Source: Pleurobrachia bachei
Taxonomy: Eukaryota > Ctenophora > Tentaculata > Cydippida > Pleurobrachiidae
Assembly: GCA_000695325.1 (NCBI GenBank)
Contig: AVPN01000103.1
Location: forward strand, 39,837 to 79,429
Reading direction: 5' to 3'
Length of the DNA: 39,593 nt
Shown: positions 20,554 to 32,451 of the stretch, piece after piece
Layout of the letters: the number at the start of each line of letters is the position of its first letter
How positions within the stretch are numbered: position 1 is the stretch's first letter
Position numbers and translations under genes: made by a program
The notes under the pieces: model-generated
The model's database searches: none
The model's input: only the letters and a program-made list of their open reading frames with translations
Told to the model about the DNA's origin: nothing

Positions 20554-23500
20554 ATGTTGCTAGCGTTTTGTTTGGTTGGTTGTCTGCTACTACCCACGTA
20601 CCATGGAAGCTCAGTGGGGAAGGACAAGAATCTTTTTCCGGTTGTTAACCGTCAAATACATCTTGGTAAGTAGACCCTCTTTCAAAACGCCCCTCTTTTT
20701 TCAAGGAGCTGGTTAGAACATTTGATCGTTTTCTCGATTTATTTTACCCCTAACGGTATGACAACGTATTGTTATAGGAAGCTCAGGGAGACAAGCATCA
20801 TCTCTCATCAACATCAAACCGGTCCGGACCCCACAAAGTTACTACAGCTCAAACACCATCGGTCTAAGGGCCTTTGATGGACAAATCGAGACGAGAGCAT
20901 TTGTATACCTTGGGAAACAGATATCTCCTGATCACAGTGAGCAGAAAATATGGATGAGGTTGGAATTTAATAAGATTTACCACATAGAAGAGGTGAGGAA
21001 CACAACAATAAACTTTTTTCCTAGTTCCCCAACAAACTTATCTCAAAAAGATAAATTTAACTCCCACCACCCTCCCCCAGTTTACTATTTTCCCACTACT
21101 CTCCCTCAGTTTACGCTATTTTCCTACTTCTACTATGGGTGGTTTGACCAGACTTGGGGGTGTGTTCGAAGCCTGGAGGAGTACCGACAGTGCAAGGGGA
21201 ACATGACAGATGTCTACGTAGACGTTTACCGGGGGAACCAGTTTGTCAGGAATTGTGGGGTGTTGGAAATGAGGGATAGCCCAAATTATAGAGACCAGAT
21301 TTACAAGTAGGGAAATATTTTTACAATCGTTATTCTCGAATCTCGGATATAATTGAACTTATCAAGCTTAGTTTGGATTTAAACTCCTTAAAAACTGCGT
21401 AAATTTATTTTTCCCCAGTTTGAAGTGCGATGCGTTTGGCGATACGATCCTGATCCGTAAACCTCACGCTACAATGTTTCTGGTGTTTCCCGAGATCCGT
21501 ATCTCCTCCAACCCGGACATCCAACCTCCCGCACGATTCACAACTGATCCTCCAAAACCAGTAACTACGGAGAAGAAGCGGGTCACATACCCAGACAGTT
21601 TGACTCTGTGGCCAATAAGTAAGGTTTTAGGAAACTGGGTTTTACTGAAAGATATTGGCATATTTTCTAAAGCACTAAAACATTTGCAGAGTTTTGAGGA
21701 GCGATGAAACTAGCATATGTTTGGACGTGAAGCATTGAGTGATTAAGTTGTATCCTTTACATGCCGACAGACAAACAAACAAACTGTTTTGTTCGTGTTT
21801 TCAGGGGGTTTGTGTGTGTTGGGGTTTGCATGGTATTGTTTTATCTCTACACAACTACATCCAACTCACAATATAATACAACTCACAATACAACTCACAA
21901 CCCCCCAAATCAGAGGAAAAAGAACCGGTTAAAATATCCCTACAACGGGAGGGTAGCTACACACAAGATGGGGTAACAAGAACTGCCACCTTGGTTAACG
22001 GAGCGTATAAAAACAGAGATGGTCTCAAGTTGACTGCAACAGGAATGGATATTCTTGTTCATTTAGTTGAACCTGCCCGTCTCACCCAGGTGAGGGAGCT
22101 TGTGCCAGGTTGAACCTGCCCGTCTCACACAGGTGAGGGAGCTTGTGCCAGGTTGAACCTGCCCGTCTTACACAGGTGAGGTGCTTGTGCCAGTTTACAC
22201 TGTCTCGAACAGGTGAGGGAGCTTGTGTTATACTGTCTCACACAGGTAAAAGGGTGATGAGCCCATGATAGCCCACCAATAAGGGTGCTGCAGCTGGCTT
22301 ATTCACTTCAATTCAGGTTCGGATATGGGCAGACTCAGCACAGGCGAATGATGGTGTAGGGCGAGTTATGGCGAGTGGTGCAATGGTGTACGTTGTCACT
22401 GAGGCCGGGGACAGGAGGTACTGTGGTCAGACGTATGAGACACAAACTTACCAAGCAGACCGTTATGACGATAACCGTTACTTTTACTACTCCGTACAGT
22501 GTTATGTAAGTCTTAAATCACCGTCTTTCCTTTTGGTAACCTCCATTGAAGCCGAAAAATGAAAGGAGCTGTCATTTCAATAGTAGTGAGTAAGTACATA
22601 GTTTCAATAATTAATGCAGATAATATGCTAGTTTTTAACTGATATCTTCAACAGAGCTCGAATGTTATCGCTACGTCAATTTACATTGAAATACCAGAGT
22701 TCACCATGAGATCCGTGGTTGGGGCACCTTTAGGGTTGATCGTTGATTTCTCCGCTTATGGCCATCGTACGTATATAATATCAAACCACAAACTACCTAT
22801 CAATCAAGGTGGATATTATACCCACCTTGATTGATCCAGGATATAAGACCCTCAAACACTCTCCCTTTCTGGGAGCCTCAGACAAGGGCCCCCAAACCAC
22901 CAACCAACTTGGTTACGAAGTCACCCCTGATATTCCATATCTCACGCGGTGGGGTAGTTTCATTACCTACCAAACAACCAACTCCCTTCCTTTCTTTAGT
23001 TGCCTCTACGGGGGAGTTTGTAACCAACGAGGGTCCTGTCTACACAGTCGGACTTGAGCCAACGAAAGCCCCCTTTGAGGACAAGGACATTATTGACAAT
23101 GTGGAACCGGAACTTGTGGAGAAGGATGGAGTGGAACAGTGGCATAATAAACTGCCTGAAGATGTTGAATATATTCCTTATAATGTCATTGAGGATATTG
23201 GGAATAGTGCTAACCCCATGAAGTCTCCCTTGGGATACCTTTCATTCGCTGGTAAATCGAATTCCTCACCATTCATTCATTTGTTTCACATAATTTATTC
23301 ATTCATTTTATCATTTTAATAAACGAACAGATCATGCATTTGTTCATTCCATTCAAAATCCCTTCCCTGCCATTTCCTGTCCAGGTTATATTGACTATGT
23401 CCTCGATACCGAGAAAGCTGAAACTTCAACAGAAAGAAACAGTCAGTACAAGTCACGCACCAAGGTGACCCAGAAGACTATCGATACTGCTACCAATTCA

Positions 23501-26500
23501 TTCCTTCAGTTTAATGGTTATGTTGAAAATGGTAAGGCAAAAAAATAGCAAAACGGAGCAAAATTGTATCTTTAATTCAGTTCTCTATCTATCTTGTCCA
23601 TGCAGTATAAAGTGAATGTGTGAAGAAAGCAAAACTCCTCATACCATTCCTCCATTTCAGGGCCTGTAACTAGTGATATGGTCGAAGAGATGAAAAAGCC
23701 AAGGTGTGGTAACAGTGACAGAGTCTACACAAGTAGCCCTGACACTTGCACATTCCTGGCCAGCACTGCTGAAGTGGAATCGGAGGTTGAACCTGATAGG
23801 AGGTGGAAGAAACTTGCCCTGCCAACAGGTTAGATTCTGAATGAATGTTCAATGGTACTTCCAACATCATCATCATCATGTTTGATAATCTACTAAAAAT
23901 CGCCCTTTCTCAGCTGGAGGATCAATGTTTTTCAATGTTGAAGCGACAAGTTACTATCTGGAGGTTGACATGAAGTTCTCTGAACTGAAGCGAGGTCGGA
24001 GCAAGGTTGCCTGGATAGGGTTCAATTACGACAGCAAAGATCATACCGAGGGAATTGTATACCGATTTGAAGGAGGGAACCTATGCGCTTACTACTCATT
24101 CTTTGACAATGATTCAGGTAATCAAACCAGAGTTTTCAGCAAAAGGGTGCCCCGTATTACCTTGAATTAGATCTGGCGGACCGCGGAGTTTTATGAAGCG
24201 GTTCCAACCGTTTGTACCATTTCAGGGACTCTATTCACGGTGGCCCGCTCCATGGAGCAGAGAGAGACATCCTGTTACAACCCCACAGCCACTGAGATGA
24301 CTTTGATGGAGTTCAAACTTCGGATCGATGTAACAACCGAGCGGTCTGGAGTTCCCGCACGAGTTTCTACCACTGTAAAGGGGAAGAAACTTATTGAACA
24401 AGTATTCGGATCAGTCATTACTTCTCAGGTAAGAGTCATTGGCAACTCACTCACTACCAGCAATTCAGTATCGTAACGAGAGCAGTCTAAAATTACTCAC
24501 TCAGCCCCAGCAGTTCACTTAGTAGCATGTTTTCCCAATTCTAGGTGTTGGTTAGAACAAGAAGTGATGTCACCATCAGTCTAGCCCAATTATGTAAGAA
24601 AACTGGAGAGGTTGAGGAAGAGAAGGATGCTAGAAGAAAGAGAAGGAGGAGATACGCACTCTCACAGCACAAATGGCAGACGCCAAACAATGATTTAACT
24701 TTCAATTTCCAGAATTACAGGTAAAAATAGGACTTTTTTAGACTCTCAAACGGTCAACAAAATAGCATGAAAAGTACAAACGAAAGACCTATCTAGCCCC
24801 CTCTTCTCCCTAGTTCCAACCTGGGCCAAGATTCAACGAGACAGGGAGTACTAAGGGCTGTTGAGATGTACAGCAAACAGTCAGGATTAACATTCCGAGA
24901 GGTGGAACGAACCAAAGCTGCACAACTTGTATTCATGTTTATCAAGGGACAACACGCTGATGGGACAAACTTCCACGGTGCAGGTGAGTCAAGTTCACTG
25001 AAATACTCATGGTGTAATTAATAATTAGTCACTAATTGTCTAATTATTGTCTAATTATTCCTCTATTGGCAGTAGCCGACTCAGACTCGAGTATCTAATT
25101 TGATCAAGACGACTAAACTACATTCCCCACATGCAGGAATGGAGAAAGGGCACGCATTTTCTCCCGTTCATAGTGAGATCCACTTCAATGATCACGAGAA
25201 GTTCTCCCTGAAGGACAGTGACAGGAGAGCGGTCAGCATCTTCTACGTTGCAGCTCATGAGCTCGGTACGTGGCAAACACTGTCGGGCCAGTACAGTTCT
25301 CGCTCAAGCATATTTATTATTTGCACTTTGTTTTCAATGAAAACTTTCCACAGTGCTGTAGTACTTCAGACTTAGAATCAGAAAATAGGTGATTCATAGT
25401 ACATACCTCCAATGATCAACATTATATATTGAAACACATTTTAGGACATGCTTTGGGTATCCAACACAGTGCAAATCGTGATGCCTTGATGTATGCTGCG
25501 TATCCAGATAATGCTTTCACCCGCTCCTCATTGGACCAGGATGACGTGGATGCTATCAAGGCCAAATATACTGGTACATTTTAGATTGTAAAGTATATTG
25601 GTAATAAACATTCGGTAGATTGTAAAATACACTGGTAACAAACATTGTGGATTGATATACTGGTAACAGACATTGTAAATCGATTTGAGCCCCTCGAACA
25701 CTTTGGATGAAGCACGATCAACCGTGCAACCGTGTAATTAGTAGATCTAAATGTTGGTAAGGCCGGGTGTAGCATTATTTAACAGCTCAATACTATACAG
25801 GATCAGGTAGTGGGATAGTAGAGAAGTTAACTAACCCTGGTAGCGGTGGTTCAGGTGACTACACGCCCAAGTTACCACTTCCCCGGGAGTGCCACAGATC
25901 TATTGATGCTGCGCTAAACATAAACGGTAAATATACCTCTGCTAAACTACACGTGCTTAAATTTACAACTATAACTTCTATGAATAGATCTACGGGCGAA
26001 AGTGATAAAATTATAATTTCGATTTGTCACGTCGAAGTCGTTGATTCAGCACGAATTACTTGAAACGAGGTTTTAACAAAACCCTCTCTCGACATGACGT
26101 CTCTCTCCCAGATGTGTATTGGCTGGTATCTGGATTGTTTGTTTGGAAGTACACAGCTCCTGAAAACAAACCCACACTCCTGGACGGATACCCAAAACGA
26201 GCTTCCGATGTTTTCCCGGGCACCTCCGGATCTATAAATGCCATCTTCTCGGTTTCAGACACTGTGTTTGTACTACACAATAACGATAAATTATCAACAT
26301 ACACCTCTATTGACACATCTATATTCCGAAAGTCAAAGATGAACCAAAACAGAAAGGACTTCCTTACCGCGGGTGGGGTGTCGGTTACTAAGGGTATAAA
26401 GTCAGCCTTCAGTCACGGTTCTTCAACAATCCTGGTGGCTCAAGATAACGGATTTTACACGGTAAAAACTTTGTTGGTCCCCCGTTGAACATTGTTTTCT

Positions 26501-26935
26501 GCGGGGAAGGAGGGCCGAACAAGGCAAGTTGAATAATTACTGAAATTGTTTCGTTTTAGGTAAACTGGAGTGGTACGACACCAACTTCAATAAAGTATGA
26601 CAGCAACGGTAGCAAAATATTTGGTCGCCCCCTCGCTAACAACGACCTGAATGCAGCCTTCAGCTACACCAGGATCTTCAAGAAGAAGGGAATTCAACGC
26701 CAGGAAGTTCTTAACTTCCAAACAACAGTTAGTTGGTCAACCTATTCACCACAAAGCGTGGTTGATACTACTTCTATTTTGTTGATCATCAATGTTTCAA
26801 TTTTGAAACTCTCTATAATTTCAGTACGTAAGGAGCGAGCAGCCTTTGCCGGATGGGGGGTCCGCCAGTAAGGGATATGCAGAGATTTCAGCACATTTCC
26901 AAATCAGTGGCTGGTGTGTTCCGAATAGTGCATAA
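20554..26935 (+). CDS. Secreted matrix metalloproteinase with galactose-binding-like, jelly-roll-like and hemopexin domains
   Basis: Twenty exons, all phase-matched, give about 1177 aa (many MMPs have 450-650): 20554-20665, 20778-20992, 21110-21306, 21419-21618, 21914-22089, 22317-22505, 22655-22766, 23000-23251, 23385-23531, 23661-23828, 23914-24117, 24226-24428, 24545-24720, 24814-24983, 25137-25265, 25445-25573, 25801-25926, 26112-26461, 26560-26727, 26825-26935. Order: signal peptide; two galactose-binding-like regions; propeptide with cysteine switch PRCGNSD (Cys549); an inserted LamG/jelly-roll-like domain (about 590-742); furin site RRKRRRR (755-761); catalytic zinc motif HELGHALGIQH (881-891, Glu882) with Met899; Gly/Ser-rich hinge; hemopexin domain bracketed by Cys957 and Cys1172. 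It is a zymogen freed in the secretory pathway that cleaves extracellular protein. Alternative cassettes exist at both ends. Confidence 0.9.
22066..22250 (+). repeat. 43-bp tandem repeat carrying a metalloproteinase exon donor
   Basis: The end of exon 5 with its GTGAGG donor is repeated at a 43-base period (unit starts 22066, 22109 and 22152), then two degraded units extend to about 22250. Each unit ends CTCACACAG-GTGAGG or close to it. The first donor (22089) gives the right phase. Using a later one brings a TGA into frame. Confidence 0.88.
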
Positions 26936-26942
26936 TATGATG

Positions 26943-27174
26943 TGTCTGATATAAGACGAGTAGTGTGTTGCCGATCGAGAGTCAGACAATGGTTTTGGAT
27001 CTTTTAATATTGAACAATCTTCACGATTTACATGGAATTTAACTTTGAAGTATGTTTTTCAAACTACTCGTCATTCGAGTATTGAATTTATATGCACGAG
27101 TTTTTGTCACGTCCTATGACTTATGGCTGGCCGCCGGCAGTCGACAGAACTTCCCATTTCCCTGGCTGGTGTCA
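26943..27174 (+). repeat. 232-bp 3' UTR block identical to 30623-30854
   Basis: This block starts eight bases after the stop codon of 3' cassette 1 and matches the block after cassette 2 base for base, while the adjoining last exons differ at about six of 111 positions. It ends at CTGGCTGGTGTCA in both copies. I see no coding potential. Confidence 0.9.
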
Positions 27175-27940
27175 CTTGAGCGTCAAATTTTTGTACACCT
27201 TTGGCCCCAGTTTGAGATATCGGCCATAAAACTCGTGATGGTGGTGTCAGCTAGCAGGTATATGTCCTGTTACGGATTGTTGTTCAATGTCCTTCCATGC
27301 TGTTATGACTAAAACCACAGTAAAAAGTATCAACGAAAAGTGAGAAAACCGCCATCTTGAAAATCGCGATCTAATCCAGTATATTTTTATACAGGATTTA
27401 GATAGGGATCCCTAAAAAAGTTCAGTAGTTACATTGGCGTATGCTACACGCCCTTCTTACAAAGAGGAGGAGTTGATTGGCATACGCTGCAGGCCCTTCA
27501 AGATGAAGGGCCTGGAAGGAATGCCGCGCTGGGGGGGAATACATAATCAATCATATTTTCAGTTCCAGATAAGGTACAGAAATCGTTTTGGTGTCGTTAG
27601 AAAGAGAAAGATAAGAGCTTTCAAATGCAGCCGGTTTCAAGTCTTTATCTTATCAGGAACAGGAGATATGAACCAAACTCCGCAAAATCGAGTGCGGTTG
27701 AACCAAAAAAATTCGAAACTTTATTAAAAATTTGAACAAAGGTGAACCTGTGACGTCACTTTTTGAAAACAACCCATTTTCAAACGGCTATTGCTCAGCC
27801 ACCTTAAGTCCAATTAACTTCTCTCAAAAACAGCAAGGTAGATAATTGTCAGATCTAACAACTGGTGAAAGAATCAAGTCAAACGGACTTAAGGGGCCAA
27901 AGTTATAAGCACCGCCGTTTTTTCGACCGCAAAGTTTCAG
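27175..27940. other. Spacer between the two 3' cassettes
   Basis: This non-duplicated stretch contains a 98-codon open frame (27434-27727) whose translation resembles no family I know, and small hairpins such as GGCCCTTCAAGATGAAGGGCC near 27493. An identifiable transposon end was not found. If it is a repeat family it would be recognisable only by genome-wide copy number. Confidence 0.4.
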
Positions 27941-30615
27941 GGACTCTATTCACGGTGGCCCGCTCCATGGAGCAGAGAGAGACATCATGTTACACCCCCA
28001 CGAACACAGAGATGACCCTTATGGAGTTCAAACTTCGGATCGATGTAACAACCGAGCGGTCTGGAGTTCCGGCACGAGTTTCTACCACTGTAAAGGGGAA
28101 GAAACTTATTGAACAGGTTTTCGGATCAGTCATAACCTCTCAGGTAAGAGTACTTTATTTTCATTTTCAACTCACACAGTTCCAGCATTCAGTAAGGTAA
28201 CGGGCCCGTTATTAACGGGAGCAGTCAAAACCACTCACTCAGTCCCAGCAGTTCACTTAGTAGTACGTTTTTTTATAAATCCTAATCCTAGGTGCTGGTC
28301 AGAACAAGAAGCGATGTCACCATCAGTCTAGCACGGTTGTGTAAGAAAACTGGAGAGGTCGAAGAAGAGAAGGATGTGAGAAGGAAGAGAAGGAGGAGAT
28401 ACGCACTCTCACAACACAAATGGCAGACTCCAAACAATGATTTAACTTTCAACTTCCAGAATTACAGGTAAACATATAAATATGGCGTTTTTATAATCTA
28501 CTCTAAAAACGGTCAAATACATAGTACGAAGACTCTAAAACGGTCAAATACATAGTATGGGGTAGTATGGAAATTATGGAAGACCTAGATCTAACCCCAC
28601 TTCTCCCTAGTTCCAACCTGGGCCAAGATTCCACAAGACAGGGGGTACTAAGGGCTGTAGAAATGTACAGCAAACAATCAGGGTTGACATTTCGGGAGGT
28701 GGAACGAACCAAAGCAGCACAACTTGTCTTCATGTTCATCAAGGGACCACACGCTGATGGGACTAACTTCCACGGTGCAGGTGAGTCAAGAAAATGCTTT
28801 TCAAAAAAATGTTGATAGTGTTGACAGTGCTTATTATTCCTGTGTTGGCAGTAGCAGACTCAGACTCGAGTATTTTATCAAGACTATAGAACTCAATAAC
28901 CTCACACAGGTATGGAAAAGGGGCACGCATTTTCACCCGTTCACAGTGAGATCCACTTCAATGATCACGAGAAGTTCTCCCTGAAGAACAGTGACAGGAG
29001 AGCGGTGAGCATCTTCTACGTAGCAGCTCATGAGCTTGGTAGGTGACAAGTCTTTTGCAATTTGTTTTCAATGAAACAGTTTCATATTCCTGTATTTCCC
29101 TGCTTTAGACTCAGAATCAGAAAATGGGTTATTCGAAACAACTTCAATGACCAACATACTGAACCACATTTTAGGACATGCGTTGGGTATCCAACACAGT
29201 GCAAATCGTGATGCATTGATGTATGCTGCGTACCCAGATAATGCTTTCACCCGCTCCTCATTAGACCAAGATGACGTGGATGCTATCAAGGCAAAATATA
29301 CTGGTATAAAAAACATTGCATAGATTGTAACAAACATTGTATAGATTGTAAAATAATAATACACTGGTAACAATTTCATTGTAGATTGGTTTGAGCCCCT
29401 CGAACACTTTTGATAAAGCACGGTCGACCGCTGTAGAAACATGTTGGACAGAGCGATCGAAATTTGTTGCATTGTTTAACAGCTCAATACTATACAGGAT
29501 CAGGTAGTGGAACAGTGGAGAAGTTATCTAACCCTGGTAGCGGTGGTTCAGGTGATTACACACCCAAGTTACCCCTCCCCCGGGAGTGCCACAGATCCAT
29601 TGATGCTGCTTTAAACATAAACGGTAAATACCTCTGCTAAACTGTAACACTTCTGTGAAGGATCCGAAAGTGCTTGACAGCTTGAACTACAGCTTGAACT
29701 ACTTGAAAATGCTTGACAGCCTGAACTACTCGAAACATCTTTCGACATGTCTTACAACAAAATCTATTCCAGATGTGTATTGGTTGGTATCTGGATTGTT
29801 TGTTTGGAAGTACAGCGCTCCTGAAAACAAACCCACACTCCTGGACGGATACCCAAAACGAGCTTCCGATATTTTCCCGGGAATTACTGGATCTATAAAC
29901 GCCATCTTCTCGGTTTCGGACACCGTGTTTGTACTACACAATAACGATAAATTATCAACATACACCGCTATTGACACAACTATATTCCGGAAGTCAAAGA
30001 TGAACCAAAACAGAAAGGACTTCCTTATCGCGGGTGGGGTATCTGTTACTAAGGGTATCAAGTCAGCATTCAGCCACGGTTCTTCGACAATCCTGGTGGC
30101 TCAAGACAACGGCTTTTACACGGTAACAATTTTTGTTTGCTCCCCCGTTGAAGATTGTTTTGCACGGGGAAAGAGGGTCGAACAAGGCAGGTTGAATATT
30201 TACTAAAATTTTTTCTTTCTAGGTGAACTGGAGTGGTACGACACCTACTTCTATAAAGTATGACAGCAATGGCAGCAAGATATTTGGTCGTTCCCTCGCT
30301 AACAATGATCTGAACGCAGCATTTAGCTACACCAGGATCTTTAAGAAGAAGGGAATTCAACGCCAGGAAGTTCTGAATTTCCAAACTACAGTGAGTTGGG
30401 CAACATATTTTGTATAGGATATTCAGTATTCAGTACAAAGTGCGATTGGCATTACTACTAGGGATTTTGATTTTTGTTAATCATCTACCATGTTTCCAAT
30501 TCAGTACGTTAGAAGCGAGCAGCCTTTGCCGGATGGGGGATCGGCCAGTAAGGGTTATGCAGAGATTTCAGCACATTTTCAAATCAGTGGCTGGTGTGTT
30601 CCGAATAGTGCATAA
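27941..30615 (+). CDS. Metalloproteinase alternative 3' cassette 2 (part of jelly-roll, furin site, catalytic and hemopexin domains)
   Basis: Nine exons: 27941-28143, 28292-28467, 28611-28780, 28910-29038, 29175-29303, 29498-29623, 29773-30122, 30223-30390 and 30505-30615. Every length and phase equals cassette 1, with no stop or frameshift. RRKRRRR, HELGHALGIQH, the Met-turn and the hemopexin cysteines are all kept. It has no start codon, signal peptide or cysteine switch of its own. The first acceptor (phase 1) fits the shared donor at 24117, so it can replace cassette 1 as an alternative set of terminal exons. Replacements against cassette 1 are few (for example KGPHADG for KGQHADG), suggesting purifying selection. 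Alternatively it is a partial duplicate awaiting decay, or the 3' part of a gene whose 5' part was lost. Confidence 0.75.
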
Positions 30616-30854
30616 TTTGATATGTCTGATATAAGACGAGTAGTGTGTTGCCGATCGAGAGTCAGACAATGGTTTTGGATCTTTTAATATTGAACAATCT
30701 TCACGATTTACATGGAATTTAACTTTGAAGTATGTTTTTCAAACTACTCGTCATTCGAGTATTGAATTTATATGCACGAGTTTTTGTCACGTCCTATGAC
30801 TTATGGCTGGCCGCCGGCAGTCGACAGAACTTCCCATTTCCCTGGCTGGTGTCA

Positions 30855-31600
30855 ATATCAATATCAAATTCAATATTTATAACAGAGTCAATATAGATTA
30901 AAAATTTATATGACCCTACCCGCTCTTACACTTACATACATATATAAAATACACATATGCTACTAGGCTGAAGGCTAAAAAGCTACAGAAGTTACCTAAA
31001 GCGGGCTTACTATCAAAAGTAACAGCGTTTATAAGAGATACTATTGTACTTGAATTATATTGTTTCTTATATAGTACTTTCCGCCTGGATCTTCTAAGCG
31101 GAGCTTTTTTAGAGTGTTTATAAGGGATTTTCGCTCCCTAATTTGACTCGGGGTTAAGTCTGGTGACAAGTAAACGGCTGAGTAATGTTCCGAGTTCTTC
31201 AGCTGTCGTGATTTTTTCAGCAGCGCCATGAGTGTTGCCCTTCTCTCAAAAGAAATCAGAAGTGGTCTAGGGCCCTTATCGTTTCTCTCACCGATACGTT
31301 TCAAAGCGTTAACTTTCGGGGCTTCATTCAACTCAGCAAACAAACCATCGATACTGTTCCTAGTCAAGCGTTCAGTTGTTTCAGGTAAACCGAAAACGAC
31401 AAGGTTTCTGTCCCTCTCAGACAATGGTTCTTGAGTAGGACCCTGAGCAGACTTCCTTACCACCGGAGATACTGCGGCAACGTTCTGTGCCAGTACAGTA
31501 GAGTAGGCTTTCACCTTCTGCACTGAGTTTGTCATTGAACTTAGCTGCTCCTGTTGATTCTTGATTAGTGTTTTGTACGTAGTACGGGTGCGGTCCTAAG
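30855..31600 (-). mobile_element. LINE ORF1-like fragment
   Basis: An open frame ending at 31041 (M at 31535, readable back to about 31590) encodes an ORF1 protein of the type found in non-LTR elements: RNLVVFGLPE, ALKRIGE, RPLLISF and VYLSPDLTPSQIRERKSL form the RRM-like and C-terminal region, preceded by a short coiled-coil-like start. No reverse transcriptase follows. About 185 bases after the stop comes an ATATCA-type repeat at 30855-30870, which looks like a non-LTR 3' tail. The element is therefore cut 5' and lacks ORF2. It abuts the identical 3' UTR block of the metalloproteinase. Confidence 0.75.
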
Positions 31601-31717
31601 GGCTGGTATCCCGGTCGATGTTCGTACGTCGGTCTCACCGACAAAGATCCTCGCTGGGGTACAACCAACAGCCAGTGGGACTGGAAGTGGGCGGCACCAA
31701 AGGAGAATATCAAGGTG
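31601..31717 (+). other. Possible orphan exon
   Basis: A plus-strand frame reading GWYPGRCSYVGLTDKDPRWG and then a tryptophan-rich stretch ends at AATATCAAG-GTGAGC, a good donor. The composition looks protein-coding, but I do not recognise the family and find no partner exon. It begins where the LINE fragment ends, so the insertion may have cut an older gene. Confidence 0.25.
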
Positions 31718-31885
31718 AGCATCATTTGCAGTGTTTGCTGATTTTAGCCGGAAAGTTTTGCCAGAGATTGGGGTTCTCTTGAAACATCACGGCATGCCGC
31801 CTCTTTCGGCAAGTTTGCAGTAAGGTCCCAGATCTCATTATGCCGGAGCTGCACGTAACCAACAAGGTGACCAAAGAGGCTGTGT

Positions 31886-32185
31886 TCACTGTTCAGTGGT
31901 GTTAGGTTTTCCGCACGGACAGTTTGGTGGTCTACCCTTGAGTTCTAAGCAGTAGCGGAGGGACATTAGACATAGATTCCCAAAACTAGTGGTCAACATC
32001 CCGTATTCCGCAGACACCAGCTCCCGCTTCAGCATATGCAAAATTTCTGGATCATAATGTGCTTTCTGTACGTTAATGATTTTAGAGAGTGGTAGCTGCG
32101 GCGGAACTGGCGTATTCGAAACCTGCGATGTCGACGTGGTTAAAGGATCAGTTACAGATTCGTTCCCAGGCATTAATGTATACAT
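31886..32185 (-). other. Unidentified open frame, 99 codons
   Basis: This ATG-initiated frame with an in-frame stop shortly upstream encodes a protein ending in a Cys-containing segment (PPNCPCGKPN). I do not recognise it. It lies in the repeat-rich intergenic region between the metalloproteinase and the Ig-like gene and may be an old repeat or a chance frame. Confidence 0.25.
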
Positions 32186-32451
32186 GGCTGCCGCACACGT
32201 TCAGCTTTACTTTCTATTCAATTTACTTGACGCACAGCATGGTTCCCACAGACCCTCCCGCATGTTCGGCCATCAGGAAAAGTCCCCTGATATCACGGTA
32301 TCAATCTGTAACGGGTGCGTAAGGATTCCAAGGCGAGCAGGGAGTGAGAGAGGCTTTTGCCAGGGAGGTGAAAACTTCAGAAAATCCGACCGTACGTTTT
32401 TACTTTTATCCTTGGCATATGCTAAACTCTAAAGTGCGTTTCAAACGACTT

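Larger units (their letters stand above)
17551..22115. repeat. About 2.2-kb diverged tandem duplication: FAM227 exon 1 and metalloproteinase 5' cassette
   Basis: Copy A is about 17551-19750 and copy B about 19829-22115 (offset about 2280-2350, drifting with indels). Both contain the FAM227 first exon, the divergent promoter interval and five metalloproteinase exons. Copies differ by frequent substitutions and intron indels, so this event is clearly older than the DNAL1 and ankyrin duplications. Exon lengths are conserved. Confidence 0.93.
24226..30854. repeat. Diverged tandem duplication of the metalloproteinase 3' half
   Basis: Copy 1 is 24226-27174 and copy 2 is 27941-30854. Nine exons correspond one to one (203, 176, 170, 129, 129, 126, 350, 168 and 111 nt in both). 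Coding differences are mostly third-position; introns differ by substitutions and indels. The final 232 bases (26943-27174 and 30623-30854) are identical. A spacer of about 766 bases separates the copies. Confidence 0.95.

Noticed and set aside
21081-21109. Second possible acceptor (CCTCCCCCAG) 29 bases before protease exon 3 in cassette B
   Set aside because: Using it shifts the frame; the downstream acceptor matches the exon length of cassette A.
27434-27727. 98-codon plus-strand frame between the two protease 3' cassettes
   Set aside because: It is rich in basic residues but resembles no family I know; no acceptor or donor places it in the protease gene.
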